DNA from: Chloroflexota bacterium
GTDB lineage: Bacteria; Chloroflexota; Anaerolineae; Aggregatilineales; Phototrophicaceae
Assembly: GCA_011523515.1 (NCBI GenBank)
Contig: WTGO01000092.1
Location: forward strand, 1-45,670
Direction of reading: 5' to 3'
Length of the DNA stretch: 45,670 nt
Below are positions 34,124 through 43,598 of the stretch, in pieces. The translations under genes and the position numbers were made by a program. Below the pieces are notes generated by a model. It was not told the DNA's origin. It worked only from the letters and a program-made list of their open reading frames with translations, and did not search any database. Every line of letters starts with the position of its first letter. Positions within the stretch are counted from its first letter, which is position 1.

Positions 34124-34389
34124 TATGGGTCCTCGACAGTGACTCGACGAATACCGATCATTATGCGCCCAATGCGCTAATCGGGCAAGTCGTCAGCGAG
34201 ACGGCTGCGGGCGAAACCTTTAGCCGCAAAGGCGGCAGACTGGAATAACCCACGAAGGGCGCATATCTTCTCGAAACGTGCTCGGAATTTTTTTTGCGCC
34301 GTTGTGGCGAGAGTAATTTGCAGTGACTGCGTACCCTTAATTGAGCGTGTTATACTGCTACCAGGACGATCGATCGAGGCTGGGCGAAT

Positions 34390-35268
34390 ATGGCGGTGAT
34401 CACCGAGTTGATTGATGCCGGGCTGCAATTGAAGCAGCAGGGTAATCTTCGCGGCGCCATCGAACACTTCCGGCAGCTGCAAGCCACCTACCCGGGCAAC
34501 GCGCGCATCCTCTTTGAGCTGGCCGGCGCCTGGCGCGCCTTTGATGTGCCTGAACAGGCGCTGCCGCTCTATCGCGAATTGCTGGCGCTACCCAAGGGGC
34601 AAGGCTTGCCGCCCAAGGATATGCCGCGACTGTATACACATCTGGGCGCAACCTTGCTGGCCTTGGGCGAAATTGACGAGGCGCGCGATACCATCGAAGC
34701 CGGCCTGCGCTTACACCCCGGTTACCGCCCCTTGCGCGCCTGGCGTATCCTCAGCCTGCGCCGCGGCGGCGATCCCGAATTAGCGCTGCTGGACGCGCTG
34801 GAGCTGATGTTGGAATCGCTGGCGCCATCGCGCTGGGACATATTTGAAGACGACATCGTCGCGGCGGTCAAGCAGATGCGCGCCGACCTGGCGGCGGACG
34901 AGTCGCTTTTGTCTACGTCAGCGACCGAAGACGAATCAGCCGCGGCTGACGAATCCCGCGCCGCGCCCGAAACCGGCACAGCCGACAGCGCCGCCACGGT
35001 CCCCGATACACAGCCCATCGCAGTCACTGACGAGGCCGACGCCCCGGCCGAGGTGGACATCTCGGTGAATGTGGTCAAGCCGGCCGCTAAACGAAAGCAG
35101 CGCGGCAAGCGGAAGGCGACGAAAAAGCAGGCGCCGCAGATGGGCAAGAAGGCGGTCCGCATCGACATCGTGGACGACAAGGTGACAGACAGCGCGCCGG
35201 AGCGGCCACCAAAGGACGAGCCACCGGCCGAGAGCGGCTCGCTAAAGATCCCGATTGACCCCGACTAG
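34390..35268 (+). CDS. TPR protein with low-complexity basic tail
   Basis: 292 residues. Residues 1-150 contain about three tetratricopeptide-like helix pairs (GNLRGAIEHFRQLQATYPGN; FDVPEQALPLYRELLALP; GEIDEARDTIEAGLRLHPGY). The rest is disordered: an acidic Ala/Asp/Glu stretch, then a basic Lys/Arg patch (KRKQRGKRKATKKQ). No signal peptide. It is probably a cytoplasmic adaptor. TATACT at 34351 is a possible -10. The TAG stop overlaps the convergent ABC-F stop by 4 bp. Confidence 0.72.
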   Translation: MAVITELIDAGLQLKQQGNLRGAIEHFRQLQATYPGNARILFELAGAWRAFDVPEQALPLYRELLALPKGQGLPPKDMPRLYTHLGATLLALGEIDEARDTIEAGLRLHPGYRPLRAWRILSLRRGGDPELALLDALELMLESLAPSRWDIFEDDIVAAVKQMRADLAADESLLSTSATEDESAAADESRAAPETGTADSAATVPDTQPIAVTDEADAPAEVDISVNVVKPAAKRKQRGKRKATKKQAPQMGKKAVRIDIVDDKVTDSAPERPPKDEPPAESGSLKIPIDPD

Positions 35269-36914
35269 CCCTCGTCGAGCGCGATGCCGCCCTCGCGCAG
35301 GCGCCAGACTTTGGTCGCGATGCGATCGATGAACCAGCGGTCATGCGTCGCCGCCAGGATCGCGCCAGGGAATTGCAGCAGCGCCCGCTCCAGCGCCTCC
35401 AGGCTCAGCAAATCCAGATGGTTGGTCGGCTCATCGAGCAGCAGCAGATTGGCGCGGCTGTGAATCAAGCAAGCGATGCCCAGTTTGCGCCGCTGGCCCA
35501 AACTTAATTCCTCCACTCTCTTGTCGGCCAGATGCGCGTCGCGGAATAGACCGCAGCGGTGCAGCAGGGTCAAGAGTTTATCCGTCGATTCATGCTGGAT
35601 GGCGCGCAGGACTTCGACAATGTTTTGCTCTTCCGCAAAGGATTCGCCAGTCTGATCGAGGTAGCCCAGTTTCGCGCCCGGCATGACGTTGACTCCCCCG
35701 CAGGTCGGCGTCTGCTCGCCGGTGATCAAGCGCAGCAGGGTCGTCTTTCCCGCGCCGTTAGGCGCGACCACCGCGACGCGCTCGCCCTTGCGCAAGGTAG
35801 CGTCGACGCCCGCGAATAACCGCAATTCACCGAAGCGCATCCCAAGGGATTGCAGTTGGACGGGCTCCATGCTCGTCAGCGGCAGGGGATTAAAATTGTA
35901 CTCGATGTGCCAGACGTGACGCGGATTCTCCAGCCGGTTGGCTTCGAGCGTTTCCAACTGCTGCCGCGCCGAGCGCACGGCTTTGCTCACGGTTCGCGCC
36001 ACTTGCTGCCGCGCCGCGAACTTGATGGCTTTGTCGCCATCGTCGGGGCGTTTGGCTTTGCGATGGCCGTGCGCCTCCTTCTGCATCTGCATGCGCAGCG
36101 CCTTGATGTGATTGACCTGGCTGTGGTAGGCGTCGACATCTTGCTGATACTGCGCCTCTCGCTGCGCGCGATAGTCGTCATAATTGCCGTAGTAGGTCGT
36201 CAGGCTGCGCGTCACCGCCGACAAGTCGAGTATTTTGGTCGCCACGCGACTGATGAAGTGGCGGTCATGCGTGATCATCAGCAGGGCGTGGGGATAACCC
36301 TGCAGGTAATCCTCCAGCCATGCCAGCCCGGCGAAGTCCAGATGATTGGTCGGCTCATCCAGGATCAGCAGATCGGGCGCCTGCAGCAGCAACGCCGCCA
36401 GGCCGACCCGCGTTTTCTCGCCGCCGCTGAGCGACATCACCAGCCGCGCCGGGTCAATATGCCCCAAGCCCAGCCCGGCGAAGATACGCTCGCGCCGCGT
36501 CTCCAGCGTGTAGCCGCCGCGCAGCTCGAACTGTGATTGCAGCGCCCCGTACTCGGCCAGCGCCTCGTTAAGATCGCCCCCCAGCGTCAGCTGCTCCTCC
36601 AATTCGCCCAAGCGGCGGCGCAGCGCGCTCAGCTCACCCAAGCTGTCCTGGATGTACTGGCTCACGCTGATCGAACGCGCAATCTGCAATTCTTGCGGCA
36701 GGTAGCCCAAGACGGCGCCCGGCACGACGCATATATCGCCCGTCTCGCGGCCCAGGATCAAGCGCGCCAAGGTCGATTTGCCCACGCCGTTTTCGCCGAC
36801 CAGCACGGCGCGGTCACCGCGGTTCAAATTCAGGTTGACCGCGTCGAGGATCAGCTTGGCGCCGTAATACTTCTGCAGGCCGCTAACGCTCAAGACCTGT
36901 GATGTCATCGGCAC
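35265..36914 (-). CDS. ABC-F family ATPase (EttA/Uup/Vga-like)
   Basis: 549 residues with two ATP-binding cassettes and no membrane domain, as in ribosome-associated ABC-F translation factors. Cassette 1: GENGVGKS, LSGGEKTR, LLILDEPTNHLD. A basic linker of about 80 residues (YHSQVNHIKALRMQMQKEA ...) is the P-site tRNA interaction motif region. Cassette 2: APNGAGKTT, LSLGQRRKL, LLLLDEPTNHLD. Which subfamily, and whether it protects against antibiotics, cannot be told. The start may instead be the third codon, ATG 36908. Confidence 0.92.
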   Translation of the reverse strand: MPMTSQVLSVSGLQKYYGAKLILDAVNLNLNRGDRAVLVGENGVGKSTLARLILGRETGDICVVPGAVLGYLPQELQIARSISVSQYIQDSLGELSALRRRLGELEEQLTLGGDLNEALAEYGALQSQFELRGGYTLETRRERIFAGLGLGHIDPARLVMSLSGGEKTRVGLAALLLQAPDLLILDEPTNHLDFAGLAWLEDYLQGYPHALLMITHDRHFISRVATKILDLSAVTRSLTTYYGNYDDYRAQREAQYQQDVDAYHSQVNHIKALRMQMQKEAHGHRKAKRPDDGDKAIKFAARQQVARTVSKAVRSARQQLETLEANRLENPRHVWHIEYNFNPLPLTSMEPVQLQSLGMRFGELRLFAGVDATLRKGERVAVVAPNGAGKTTLLRLITGEQTPTCGGVNVMPGAKLGYLDQTGESFAEEQNIVEVLRAIQHESTDKLLTLLHRCGLFRDAHLADKRVEELSLGQRRKLGIACLIHSRANLLLLDEPTNHLDLLSLEALERALLQFPGAILAATHDRWFIDRIATKVWRLREGGIALDEG

Positions 36915-37038
36915 TCCGATTGCTGCAGGCTGGCCGTTTCATTCTGCTTGCCAAACCCTGCGCATTCAACCTACAGTTCAGGCGGCGCTTTACGTAGAAT
37001 GGGCTGAAGGCGAGACTTATCCACCTGTGAGGCACAAT

Positions 37039-37224
37039 ATGCCGGTCATTCTAGCTCACGGCGCCTTGGGACCATTTGACGAGATCATCTTTATCGGCAT
37101 CGCCGTCATATTTCTGGGCATGATGGGCCTCAGTTGGCTGCGCAGCCAGGCGCTGGAAGAGGATGAGCCGGAGCCCGGCGAGCCCGTCGCCGCGCCTGAC
37201 GCGGAACACTTCGAATTGGAATAG
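37039..37224 (+). CDS. Small single-pass membrane protein
   Basis: 61 residues. One hydrophobic segment (about 18-38, IIFIGIAVIFLGMMGLSWL) is followed by an acidic Glu/Pro-rich tail of about 20 residues. GAGG lies 8 nt before ATG 37039; GTG 37027 is less likely. Its stop overlaps the Shine-Dalgarno (AGGAG) of the VOC gene. Function not recognised. Confidence 0.65.
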   Translation: MPVILAHGALGPFDEIIFIGIAVIFLGMMGLSWLRSQALEEDEPEPGEPVAAPDAEHFELE

Positions 37225-37233
37225 GAGCGCTTG

Positions 37234-37623
37234 ATGAGACTGGAACATATCGCCTTCAACGTAGCGGACTCGGCGGCTGTAGCGGCCTGGTACGAAGAAA
37301 ACCTGGACATGCGCATCGTACGCGCCTTCGCCGAGCCGCCCTATATTCATTTCCTGGCCGACAGCGCCGGCAAGAGCCTTATCGAAATCTACAGCAATCC
37401 GCTGGGCGAGTTCATCGACTACCGCCAGCACCACGCCGTGACCTTTCACCTGGCCTTCGCCGTTGACGACATGGACGCGACGCGCGAACGCCTGGTGGCC
37501 GCGGGCGCGGCGCTTGACGGCGACATCGACAACCGCGCCAACGGCGACCGGCTGGCTTTCCTGCGCGATCCCTGGGGCATCGCCATCCAGCTGGTGCAGC
37601 GCGTGCGGCCCATGATCGACTGA
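37234..37623 (+). CDS. VOC (glyoxalase/bleomycin-resistance fold) protein
   Basis: 129 residues. Paired beta-alpha-beta-beta-beta units: MRLEHIAFNVADSAAVAAWY, then HFLADSAGKSLIEIY, HLAFAVDDMDATRERLVAAG, and FLRDPWGIAIQLVQRV. Metal ligands appear to be His5, Glu near 50, His near 69 and Gln near 117, consistent with a metal-binding VOC enzyme of unknown substrate. AGGAG is 6 nt upstream of ATG 37234. Confidence 0.85.
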   Translation: MRLEHIAFNVADSAAVAAWYEENLDMRIVRAFAEPPYIHFLADSAGKSLIEIYSNPLGEFIDYRQHHAVTFHLAFAVDDMDATRERLVAAGAALDGDIDNRANGDRLAFLRDPWGIAIQLVQRVRPMID

Positions 37624-37630
37624 TGGCGAC

Positions 37631-37924
37631 ATGGGCCTGAAGATCGACTTCGACCTGCGTACGCGAGGCGAGGAATTGCCGGATGCCTTCCTGGATCCCT
37701 ACGAATTGGAGCTGATGTTCGATAATACGCGCCGGTCGCTGGGGGCCGCGCTGGAGCGCAAGTTTGGCGCTGTGGTCTGCGCCGAGCATGCCCAAGCGCC
37801 CAGCTTCACCATCAGCGGCGTCTACGACAATGAAAACGAAGAAATGGACATCCGCTACCACGTCGATACCTGCTGCCAACACTTCCTGCTGCGCGTCATG
37901 CAGATTCTCAACCAACGCGCCTGA
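37631..37924 (+). CDS. Small conserved-looking protein of unknown function
   Basis: 97 residues, acidic, with no signal or membrane segment. It contains three Cys: one in VVCAEH and a CC pair in [11 protein letters not shown], with His nearby, so metal binding is conceivable. The start is 7 bp after the VOC stop and its stop is 26 bp before dtd, so the three are probably one transcript. Not recognised. Confidence 0.65.
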   Translation: MGLKIDFDLRTRGEELPDAFLDPYELELMFDNTRRSLGAALERKFGAVVCAEHAQAPSFTISGVYDNENEEMDIRYHVDTCCQHFLLRVMQILNQRA

Positions 37925-37950
37925 AGGGCCGCGGAAGGGAGCCAATCACT

Positions 37951-38400
37951 ATGCGAGTATTGCTGCAACGGGTGAGCGCCGGCACGGTGACGGTGGATGG
38001 GAAAGTCAGCGGGCAGATCGCCGCCGGCTTCGTTGCGCTGGTGGGCGTGACCCACGCCGACACGCTGGCGGAAGCGGAAAAGCTGGCGCAGAAGACCGCC
38101 AATCTGCGCGTATTCAGCGACTCGGCAGGCAAGATGAACCGGTCGCTGCTGGATATCGGCGGGGGCGCGCTGGTCGTATCGCAGTTCACGCTCTACGCCG
38201 ATGCGCGCAAGGGCCGGCGCCCCAGCTACGTCAACGCGGCCCAGCCGGAAAGCGCCGAGCCGCTGGTGCAGGCGTTCGCCGACTACCTGTCACAGGCGGG
38301 CGTGAGTCAAGTCGAACAGGGCGTCTTCGGCGCCATGATGCAAGTGGCCATCCACAACGATGGGCCCGTGACCATCATGCTGGACAGCGATCGGCTGTAA
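37951..38400 (+). CDS. dtd: D-aminoacyl-tRNA deacylase
   Basis: Removes D-amino acids (and glycine) mischarged on tRNA. 149 residues, standard length. The two active-site motifs are present: [10 protein letters not shown] (SQ-x-T-L) and NDGPVTIML (N-x-GPVT, the cross-subunit Gly-cisPro). [17 protein letters not shown] is the typical start. It is last in the run of small genes starting at 37039, before a terminator. Confidence 0.96.
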   Translation: MRVLLQRVSAGTVTVDGKVSGQIAAGFVALVGVTHADTLAEAEKLAQKTANLRVFSDSAGKMNRSLLDIGGGALVVSQFTLYADARKGRRPSYVNAAQPESAEPLVQAFADYLSQAGVSQVEQGVFGAMMQVAIHNDGPVTIMLDSDRL

Positions 38401-38426
38401 TCGCACACTGAAGATTCGACGCAATC

Positions 38427-38456
38427 AAAAAAGGGCGACCCGTCTCGGATCGCCCT
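38427..38456 (-). terminator. Bidirectional terminator between dtd and amt
   Basis: AGGGCGA (38432-38438) and TCGCCCT (38450-38456) form a 7-bp stem, with two more G-C pairs beyond a mismatch and a 5-nt loop. On the minus strand it is followed by TTTTTT, so it works best for amt. On the plus strand the T-run is weak (CGTT). Confidence 0.75.
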
Positions 38457-38488
38457 CGTTATGTCCTTGCTGAATGCGCCGAGCTGCT

Positions 38489-39925
38489 TTATTCGTCGCC
38501 TTCCTCGCGCAGGGGCAGCACGTTGGGCCAGACCGAAGCGTGATGCTCGTAGGCGTCTATGCCGATGCGGTCCGCTTCCGGATCCACGTGCAGGACCTCC
38601 ATGCGGTTGAGCACTGTGAACATAATGAAGCTGGTTATGGTGACCCAGATAGCGATCACCACGACGCCGACCACTTGCGCGCCCAGCGTATCCAGGGTGC
38701 CGCCATCCAACAGGCTGGGAGCGCCCAGCGCTTGCGAACCCACAATGCCGATCATCAGTGTGCCGAAGGCGCCGCAGGCCCCATGGACCGAGAAGGCGCC
38801 GACCGCATCGTCAATTCTAATGGACTCCACAAAGCGCATTGAGTAGACCAGGACCGCGCCAGAGAGCAAACCAATCACGATTGACCCGATAGGCGTGACA
38901 AAGGCGCAGCCCGCTGTGATACCAACCAAGCCCGCCAAAGAGCCATTTAGAATGAAGCTCATATTCCAGCCGCCAGTCAGCCAATGCTTGAGAAACATCG
39001 CGCCCAGCGCCCCGGCCGCGGCCGCCAGCGTGGTATTTACAGCGACCAGACCCATTTGATTGACGTCCCCCGCGCCCAGGGTTGAGCCGACATTAAACCC
39101 GTACCAGCCGAACCACAGGATGAAAGTACCCAGCGAAGCCAGCGCCAGGTTAGACGCTTCTGGTGGGCGGCCCCATTCGCGGCCCGCGCGCGGCCCCAAG
39201 ACATAAGCGCCTATCAGGGCCACGATGCCGCCCGTCATATGCACGATCGTTGAACCGGCGAAGTCAATGAAACCCTGCGCCGCGACCCAGCCGCTGCCCC
39301 AGGTCCAGAATACGACCACCGGATAAATAATCGCGCCCAGAATCGCGCTGTAGATCAGCTTGCCGACGAAGTTCGTCCGCTCAGCCATACCGCCGGTGGC
39401 GATGGTCGCGGCGGCGCCGGCAAAGGCAAACTGGAAGAAGAAAGCCACCAGCAGCGCGCCGTCGCCCGCGCCGGTGCCGTCAACCCCGCCCAGCAGCAGC
39501 GGTATGTTGAGCGGCGTCAAGCTGCCGGTTTCCATGCCGGCGTCATAGGTGCCGTAGGCGATGCCATAACCGACGATGAAAAAGACAATACCAGTGACAC
39601 AGGCATCCATGAAGTTTTCGGCGAGCGAGTTCACCACCCCTGTCTCGCGGATCATGCCGCCTTCCAGCATGGCGAAGCCAGCCTGCATGAAGAAGACCAG
39701 GAAGCCGGCTAAAAGAATCCAGGTTTGGTCCAGGTTGTCCTGCACCTCCGCGGCGCTGATCGCATCCGTCATCATCGCTTCAGCCGCTGCGTCTTCGGCT
39801 GGGGGATCGTCTTGTGCAATTGTGCCAAAGCCGAAGCTGTAAAGGATCACAAGACCTAAAAATATGGAAATGAGCCGATAGATCATGGTGCGCTTATTGC
39901 CGATTCCCATTTTGCGTTTGTTCAT
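38489..39925 (-). CDS. amt: Ammonium transporter
   Basis: Amt/Rh/MEP channel for ammonium uptake. 478 residues from ATG 39925 (AGGTGAGG upstream). A signal-like segment (about 13-35) and an acidic linker precede 11 predicted membrane helices. Seen: WILLAGFLVFFMQAGFAMLE, FVVG-like FFIVGYGIAYG, the pore region with FAFAGAAATIATGGMAER, and DDAVGAFSVHGACGAFGT with the conserved pore His. No glnK lies next to it, which is unusual, because the two genes are commonly paired. Confidence 0.94.
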   Translation of the reverse strand: MNKRKMGIGNKRTMIYRLISIFLGLVILYSFGFGTIAQDDPPAEDAAAEAMMTDAISAAEVQDNLDQTWILLAGFLVFFMQAGFAMLEGGMIRETGVVNSLAENFMDACVTGIVFFIVGYGIAYGTYDAGMETGSLTPLNIPLLLGGVDGTGAGDGALLVAFFFQFAFAGAAATIATGGMAERTNFVGKLIYSAILGAIIYPVVVFWTWGSGWVAAQGFIDFAGSTIVHMTGGIVALIGAYVLGPRAGREWGRPPEASNLALASLGTFILWFGWYGFNVGSTLGAGDVNQMGLVAVNTTLAAAAGALGAMFLKHWLTGGWNMSFILNGSLAGLVGITAGCAFVTPIGSIVIGLLSGAVLVYSMRFVESIRIDDAVGAFSVHGACGAFGTLMIGIVGSQALGAPSLLDGGTLDTLGAQVVGVVVIAIWVTITSFIMFTVLNRMEVLHVDPEADRIGIDAYEHHASVWPNVLPLREEGDE

Positions 39926-40166
39926 TTCCAACCTCACCTGGACTTCAGACGCCTGCTTTCAGTACATAACTTATCATATCTAAGCGCTGCCCAGGGCAAA
40001 ATTGCAATAGTATCCCAATTCCCCGCGCTTGCTTTGGCAGTTTTTCACAAAGCCCACGCCAAGTCGCCAAATAGCCAAGCGAGACGAGGCGGTGAGCTAG
40101 CGCGCCCGAGCCATTTGAGTCATTAAGAGGAAGAGGCTATCCGCCGGCTTGAGGCGGCGCGTCGAT
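39926..40166. other. Non-coding gap between araB and amt
   Basis: 241 bp, with both flanking genes on the minus strand. CCGCC/GGCGG (40141-40157) makes a short hairpin just after araB in its direction, without a T-run. TATGAT on the minus strand near 39978 is a possible amt -10. Nothing else is seen. Confidence 0.4.
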
Positions 40167-41813
40167 TCAGTCCAGCGCTTCGTGCTTGATCGCCTTCAAG
40201 CGTTTCATCACATCGTTGGCGCCGCGCCCGAAGGCGTCGTAGAGCGTCTTGTACTCTTGGAAGAGTTTGTCATAGACCACCTGGTTGCCCGAGATGGGCG
40301 TGACGACGCCGGCTTTGAGTTTGCCCATCTTCGCCGCCGCCGCCTGAATATCGGGATAGATCTCCGCCGCCACCGCCGCGTGCATAGCCGCGCCTAAAGC
40401 CGGCGCCTGCGCCGAGCCGGACAATTTGAAGGGACGCCCGGTAACATCGGCGAAGATCTGGCAGAGCAGCGCGTTCTTCTCGGGCAGTCCGCCCGCCGCC
40501 ACCAGCTCGTTAACGGCGACGCCTTGCGCATCGAAGGCGTCGATGATCTCGCGCGTGCCATAAGCCGTGGCTTCGATGAGCGCGCGGTAGATATCGGGGG
40601 CGCGGGTGGCCAGGTTCATGCCCAGCATCAAGCCCGTCAAGTCGACATCCACCAGTGTGCTGCGGTTGCCGTTCCACCAATCCAGCGCCAGCAAGCCATG
40701 CTGGCCCACACGCTGTTTGGCGGCTTCCCGCTCGAGATATTCGTGCAAGCCGAGACCGGCGCGCTCCGCCGCCCGATGATATTCCGGTGGCACGCTGTGG
40801 TCGACGAACCAGGCGAAGATGTCGCCCACAGCGCTCTGGCCCGCTTCGTAGCCGTAGAGCCCGGGGATAACGCCGCCCATCACAACGCCGCACATGCCGT
40901 CGACCTCGCCCAGCTGCGTCGATGACAAGATATGGCAGCAGGAGGTGCCCATCACCATGACCATGACGCCGGGGTCGGTCGCTTTGACGGCCGGCGCGGT
41001 GACATGCGCGTCGACATTGGCGACGGCGATGGCGATGCCCGCCGGCAAGCCCATCAAGTCCGCCATTTGCGGCGTGAGCTCGCCGGCTTTCGACCCCAGC
41101 TCGGCGAACTCTCTTCCCACCTTCTCGTCCACAACATGCTCAAAAGCGGGGTCGAGCGCGCGGAAATAGTCGCGGCTGGGGAAGTCTCCATCTTGCACCA
41201 TGGCTTTGTAGCCGGCTGTGCAGGTATTGCGTGTCTCCACGCCGGTCAGCTGCCAGATCACCCAATCCGCCGCCTCGACAAAGCGGTCGATCTGGGCGTA
41301 GATATCGGGGCGCTCTTGCAATATCTGCAGCAGCTTGCTGAAGAACCATTCGGACGAGATTTTGCCGCCGTAACGCGGCAGCCAACTCTCGCCCATTTGC
41401 CGCGCCGTTTCGTTAATCTGGTCGGCTTGACGCTGCGCCGCGTGATGCTTCCACAGCTTGATGTAGGCATGCGGCTCGTCCCGCATTTCCTCCAGGAAGC
41501 AGAGCGGCGTGCCATCGACCGTGGTTGGCATGGGCGAGCTGGCCGTGAAGTCAATGCCGATCCCCACAACATCGGACGCGGCCGCGCCGCTCTCGCGCAG
41601 CACAGCGGGTACCGTGCGCGCGAACACGTCGATGTAGTCCTGCGGATGCTGCAGCGCCCAATCCGGCGGCAGCTTGACGCCCGAGGGCAACTGCATATCC
41701 ATCACACCGTGCGGGTAATCAAAGACGGACTCGGCCACTTCGGCGCCGTCGCGCGTGTCGACCAGAACCGCCCGCCCGGATAAGGTGCCGAAATCAAGAC
41801 CAAGTGTGTACAT
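40167..41813 (-). CDS. araB: Ribulokinase (FGGY carbohydrate kinase)
   Basis: Phosphorylates L-ribulose to L-ribulose-5-phosphate in arabinose use. About 548 residues from MYTLGLDFGTLSGRAVLVD; in-frame starts up to 41843 exist. Seen: GIGIDFTASSPMPT, AGYKAMVQDG, MVMGTSCCHILSS, YGYEAGQSAVGDIFAWFV and VAAGGLPEKNALLCQIFADV, matching ribulokinase more than xylulokinase. No araA, araD or transporter is adjacent, so this is an isolated gene here. Confidence 0.9.
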   Translation of the reverse strand: MYTLGLDFGTLSGRAVLVDTRDGAEVAESVFDYPHGVMDMQLPSGVKLPPDWALQHPQDYIDVFARTVPAVLRESGAAASDVVGIGIDFTASSPMPTTVDGTPLCFLEEMRDEPHAYIKLWKHHAAQRQADQINETARQMGESWLPRYGGKISSEWFFSKLLQILQERPDIYAQIDRFVEAADWVIWQLTGVETRNTCTAGYKAMVQDGDFPSRDYFRALDPAFEHVVDEKVGREFAELGSKAGELTPQMADLMGLPAGIAIAVANVDAHVTAPAVKATDPGVMVMVMGTSCCHILSSTQLGEVDGMCGVVMGGVIPGLYGYEAGQSAVGDIFAWFVDHSVPPEYHRAAERAGLGLHEYLEREAAKQRVGQHGLLALDWWNGNRSTLVDVDLTGLMLGMNLATRAPDIYRALIEATAYGTREIIDAFDAQGVAVNELVAAGGLPEKNALLCQIFADVTGRPFKLSGSAQAPALGAAMHAAVAAEIYPDIQAAAAKMGKLKAGVVTPISGNQVVYDKLFQEYKTLYDAFGRGANDVMKRLKAIKHEALD

Positions 41814-42048
41814 AAGGTCGCCTTTCATCGCTCGCTGCGCCAATCCCGTCTATTGTCGCCAATCCGTCCCTGTTCCGCAAATCCGCCCCAGCACCCTGAA
41901 ATGCGCCAGCGCAGTGTACAGATTCCCATCTATTACTGGCATGATTGTGGTACGATTGACGTATTGATTCGACGAAAGCGCGAACGCTCCTGACCGTTGC
42001 GTCGTCACGCGTCGCTGCTCCAGCGCCTAGCTAGAAAGATCAGAAACA

Positions 42049-43416
42049 ATGACGGCAAATGGTTTCCCGCCAGGGCCGACCGAGATGGGCGAAGGCGTTT
42101 GGCAGAATTACTTGTTTTATCGCCGCTTCTTCAAAGACCCGCTAAACTTCGTCACGCGTTGGATGGAGACTTATGGCGATGTCTGGCACTTCATGATCGG
42201 CGAAACGCACAATTATTCGGTCGCCAATCCAGATGTCATTCATGAATTCTTCGTGCGCCAGTCGAAACGTTTCATCAAGGGTCCGGCCTATACCAATAAA
42301 AAGACCGGCTTGGCTCGTTTCATGGGCGAGGGCCTCGTCACGAGCAACGGCGACTTCTGGAAGCGGCAGCGGCGTCTGGTGGCGCCGGCTTTTCATGCCG
42401 TCCGCGTCCATGCCTATGCCGATACCATGGTCGACTATACCTTGAAGCGCCTGGAAAGCTGGCGCGATGGCGAGGTCCTCGATGTGGACGAAGAGATGAT
42501 GCAGCTCACGCTGACGATCGTCGCCCGCACGCTCTTCGACGCCGATGCCTCGAGCACGGTCAACCAGGTCAAGCGGGCGGTCGCGGTCGTGCAAAAGGCC
42601 AACAACACCGCCAGCATCCTGCCCTATTGGATTCCGACTCCGCTGCGGGCGCGCTCCTGGCTGGCCAATAACGCGCTGAACAAAATTGTCTACGGCTTCA
42701 TCAATGACCGGCGTGTAACCGGCGAAGATCGCGGCGATCTTTTGTCGATGCTGCTGCTGGCGGAAGACGAAAACGGCGAGCGCATGACTGACCTGCAAGC
42801 GCGCGACGAAGCCGTGACGCTCTTCCTGGCCGGGCACGAAACCACCGCCAACACGCTGAACTGGACCTGGTGGCTGCTGGCGCAGTATCCTGAGGTCGAA
42901 GCCAAGTTGCATGCCGAGCTGGATTCGGTGCTGGGCGGACGCCCGCCCAAGCTGGAAGACCTGCGCCGCCTGCCTTATACCGACATCGTCATCAAGGAAG
43001 CGATGCGGCTCATGCCGGCCGTCTGGTCCGTCAGCCGAACAGCCGCGGAAGACACGGAAGTTTGCGGCTATCCCATGCCCAAGGGCACGACCGCGCAAGT
43101 CATGATCTATCTGCTCCATCGTCATCCCGAGTACTGGAAGCGACCGAAGGATTTCCTGCCCGAGCGCTGGCTGGAGCCCGAGATCGAAAACATGCACAAA
43201 TACGCCTACCTGCCCTTCGCCGGCGGTCCGCGCGTCTGCATCGGCAACAGCTTCGCGGTCATGGAAGCCAATCTGCTGCTGGCGACGATTGCCCAGCGCT
43301 ATCGTTTAAGATTGATCGACGGCGTCGAGATCAAACCCGCCGCCTTGATTACGATGTTCCCGCGAGACGGTCTGCCCATGCGGCTGGAAGCGCTCGAGAA
43401 TGGCGCCAGGGCATAG
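42049..43416 (+). CDS. Cytochrome P450 monooxygenase
   Basis: 455 residues, soluble bacterial P450. I-helix AGHETT (261-266), ExxR in KEAMRL (Glu317, Arg320), PERW meander, and heme loop FAGGPRVCIG with the thiolate Cys397. The overall pattern (FPPGP start, LDVDEEMMQLTLTIVARTLF) resembles CYP4/CYP102-like fatty-acid or terpenoid hydroxylases. No ferredoxin or reductase domain is fused or adjacent. Substrate unknown. Confidence 0.93.
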   Translation: MTANGFPPGPTEMGEGVWQNYLFYRRFFKDPLNFVTRWMETYGDVWHFMIGETHNYSVANPDVIHEFFVRQSKRFIKGPAYTNKKTGLARFMGEGLVTSNGDFWKRQRRLVAPAFHAVRVHAYADTMVDYTLKRLESWRDGEVLDVDEEMMQLTLTIVARTLFDADASSTVNQVKRAVAVVQKANNTASILPYWIPTPLRARSWLANNALNKIVYGFINDRRVTGEDRGDLLSMLLLAEDENGERMTDLQARDEAVTLFLAGHETTANTLNWTWWLLAQYPEVEAKLHAELDSVLGGRPPKLEDLRRLPYTDIVIKEAMRLMPAVWSVSRTAAEDTEVCGYPMPKGTTAQVMIYLLHRHPEYWKRPKDFLPERWLEPEIENMHKYAYLPFAGGPRVCIGNSFAVMEANLLLATIAQRYRLRLIDGVEIKPAALITMFPRDGLPMRLEALENGARA

Positions 43417-43452
43417 TCGCTTTGACAATGCAGCGGGCGCAGAGGAGATGTG

Positions 43453-43479
43453 CAGGGGCGACATTGTATGTTGCCCGCA
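43453..43479 (+). repeat. Intergenic palindromic repeat, copy 7
   Basis: CAGGGGCGACATTGTATGTTGCCCGCAG. The arms GGGCGACAT and ATGTTGCCC pair with one G-T. Confidence 0.6.
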
Positions 43480-43498
43480 GTACCTCGACTTCGCAGAC

Positions 43499-43525
43499 GG
43501 GCGATTCACAGAATCGCCCCTACAA
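43499..43525 (-). repeat. Intergenic palindromic repeat, copy 8
   Basis: GGGCGATTCACAGAATCGCCCCTACAA. GGGCGATTC and GAATCGCCC are perfect 9-bp arms. It faces copy 7 head-to-head. Confidence 0.7.
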
Positions 43526-43598
43526 CGCGCCTGTTTATTTTGCAGCATTTACTCGGATCTAGTTCTGTTGTTAAGATGGATGAAATAGGAGTACGCCC

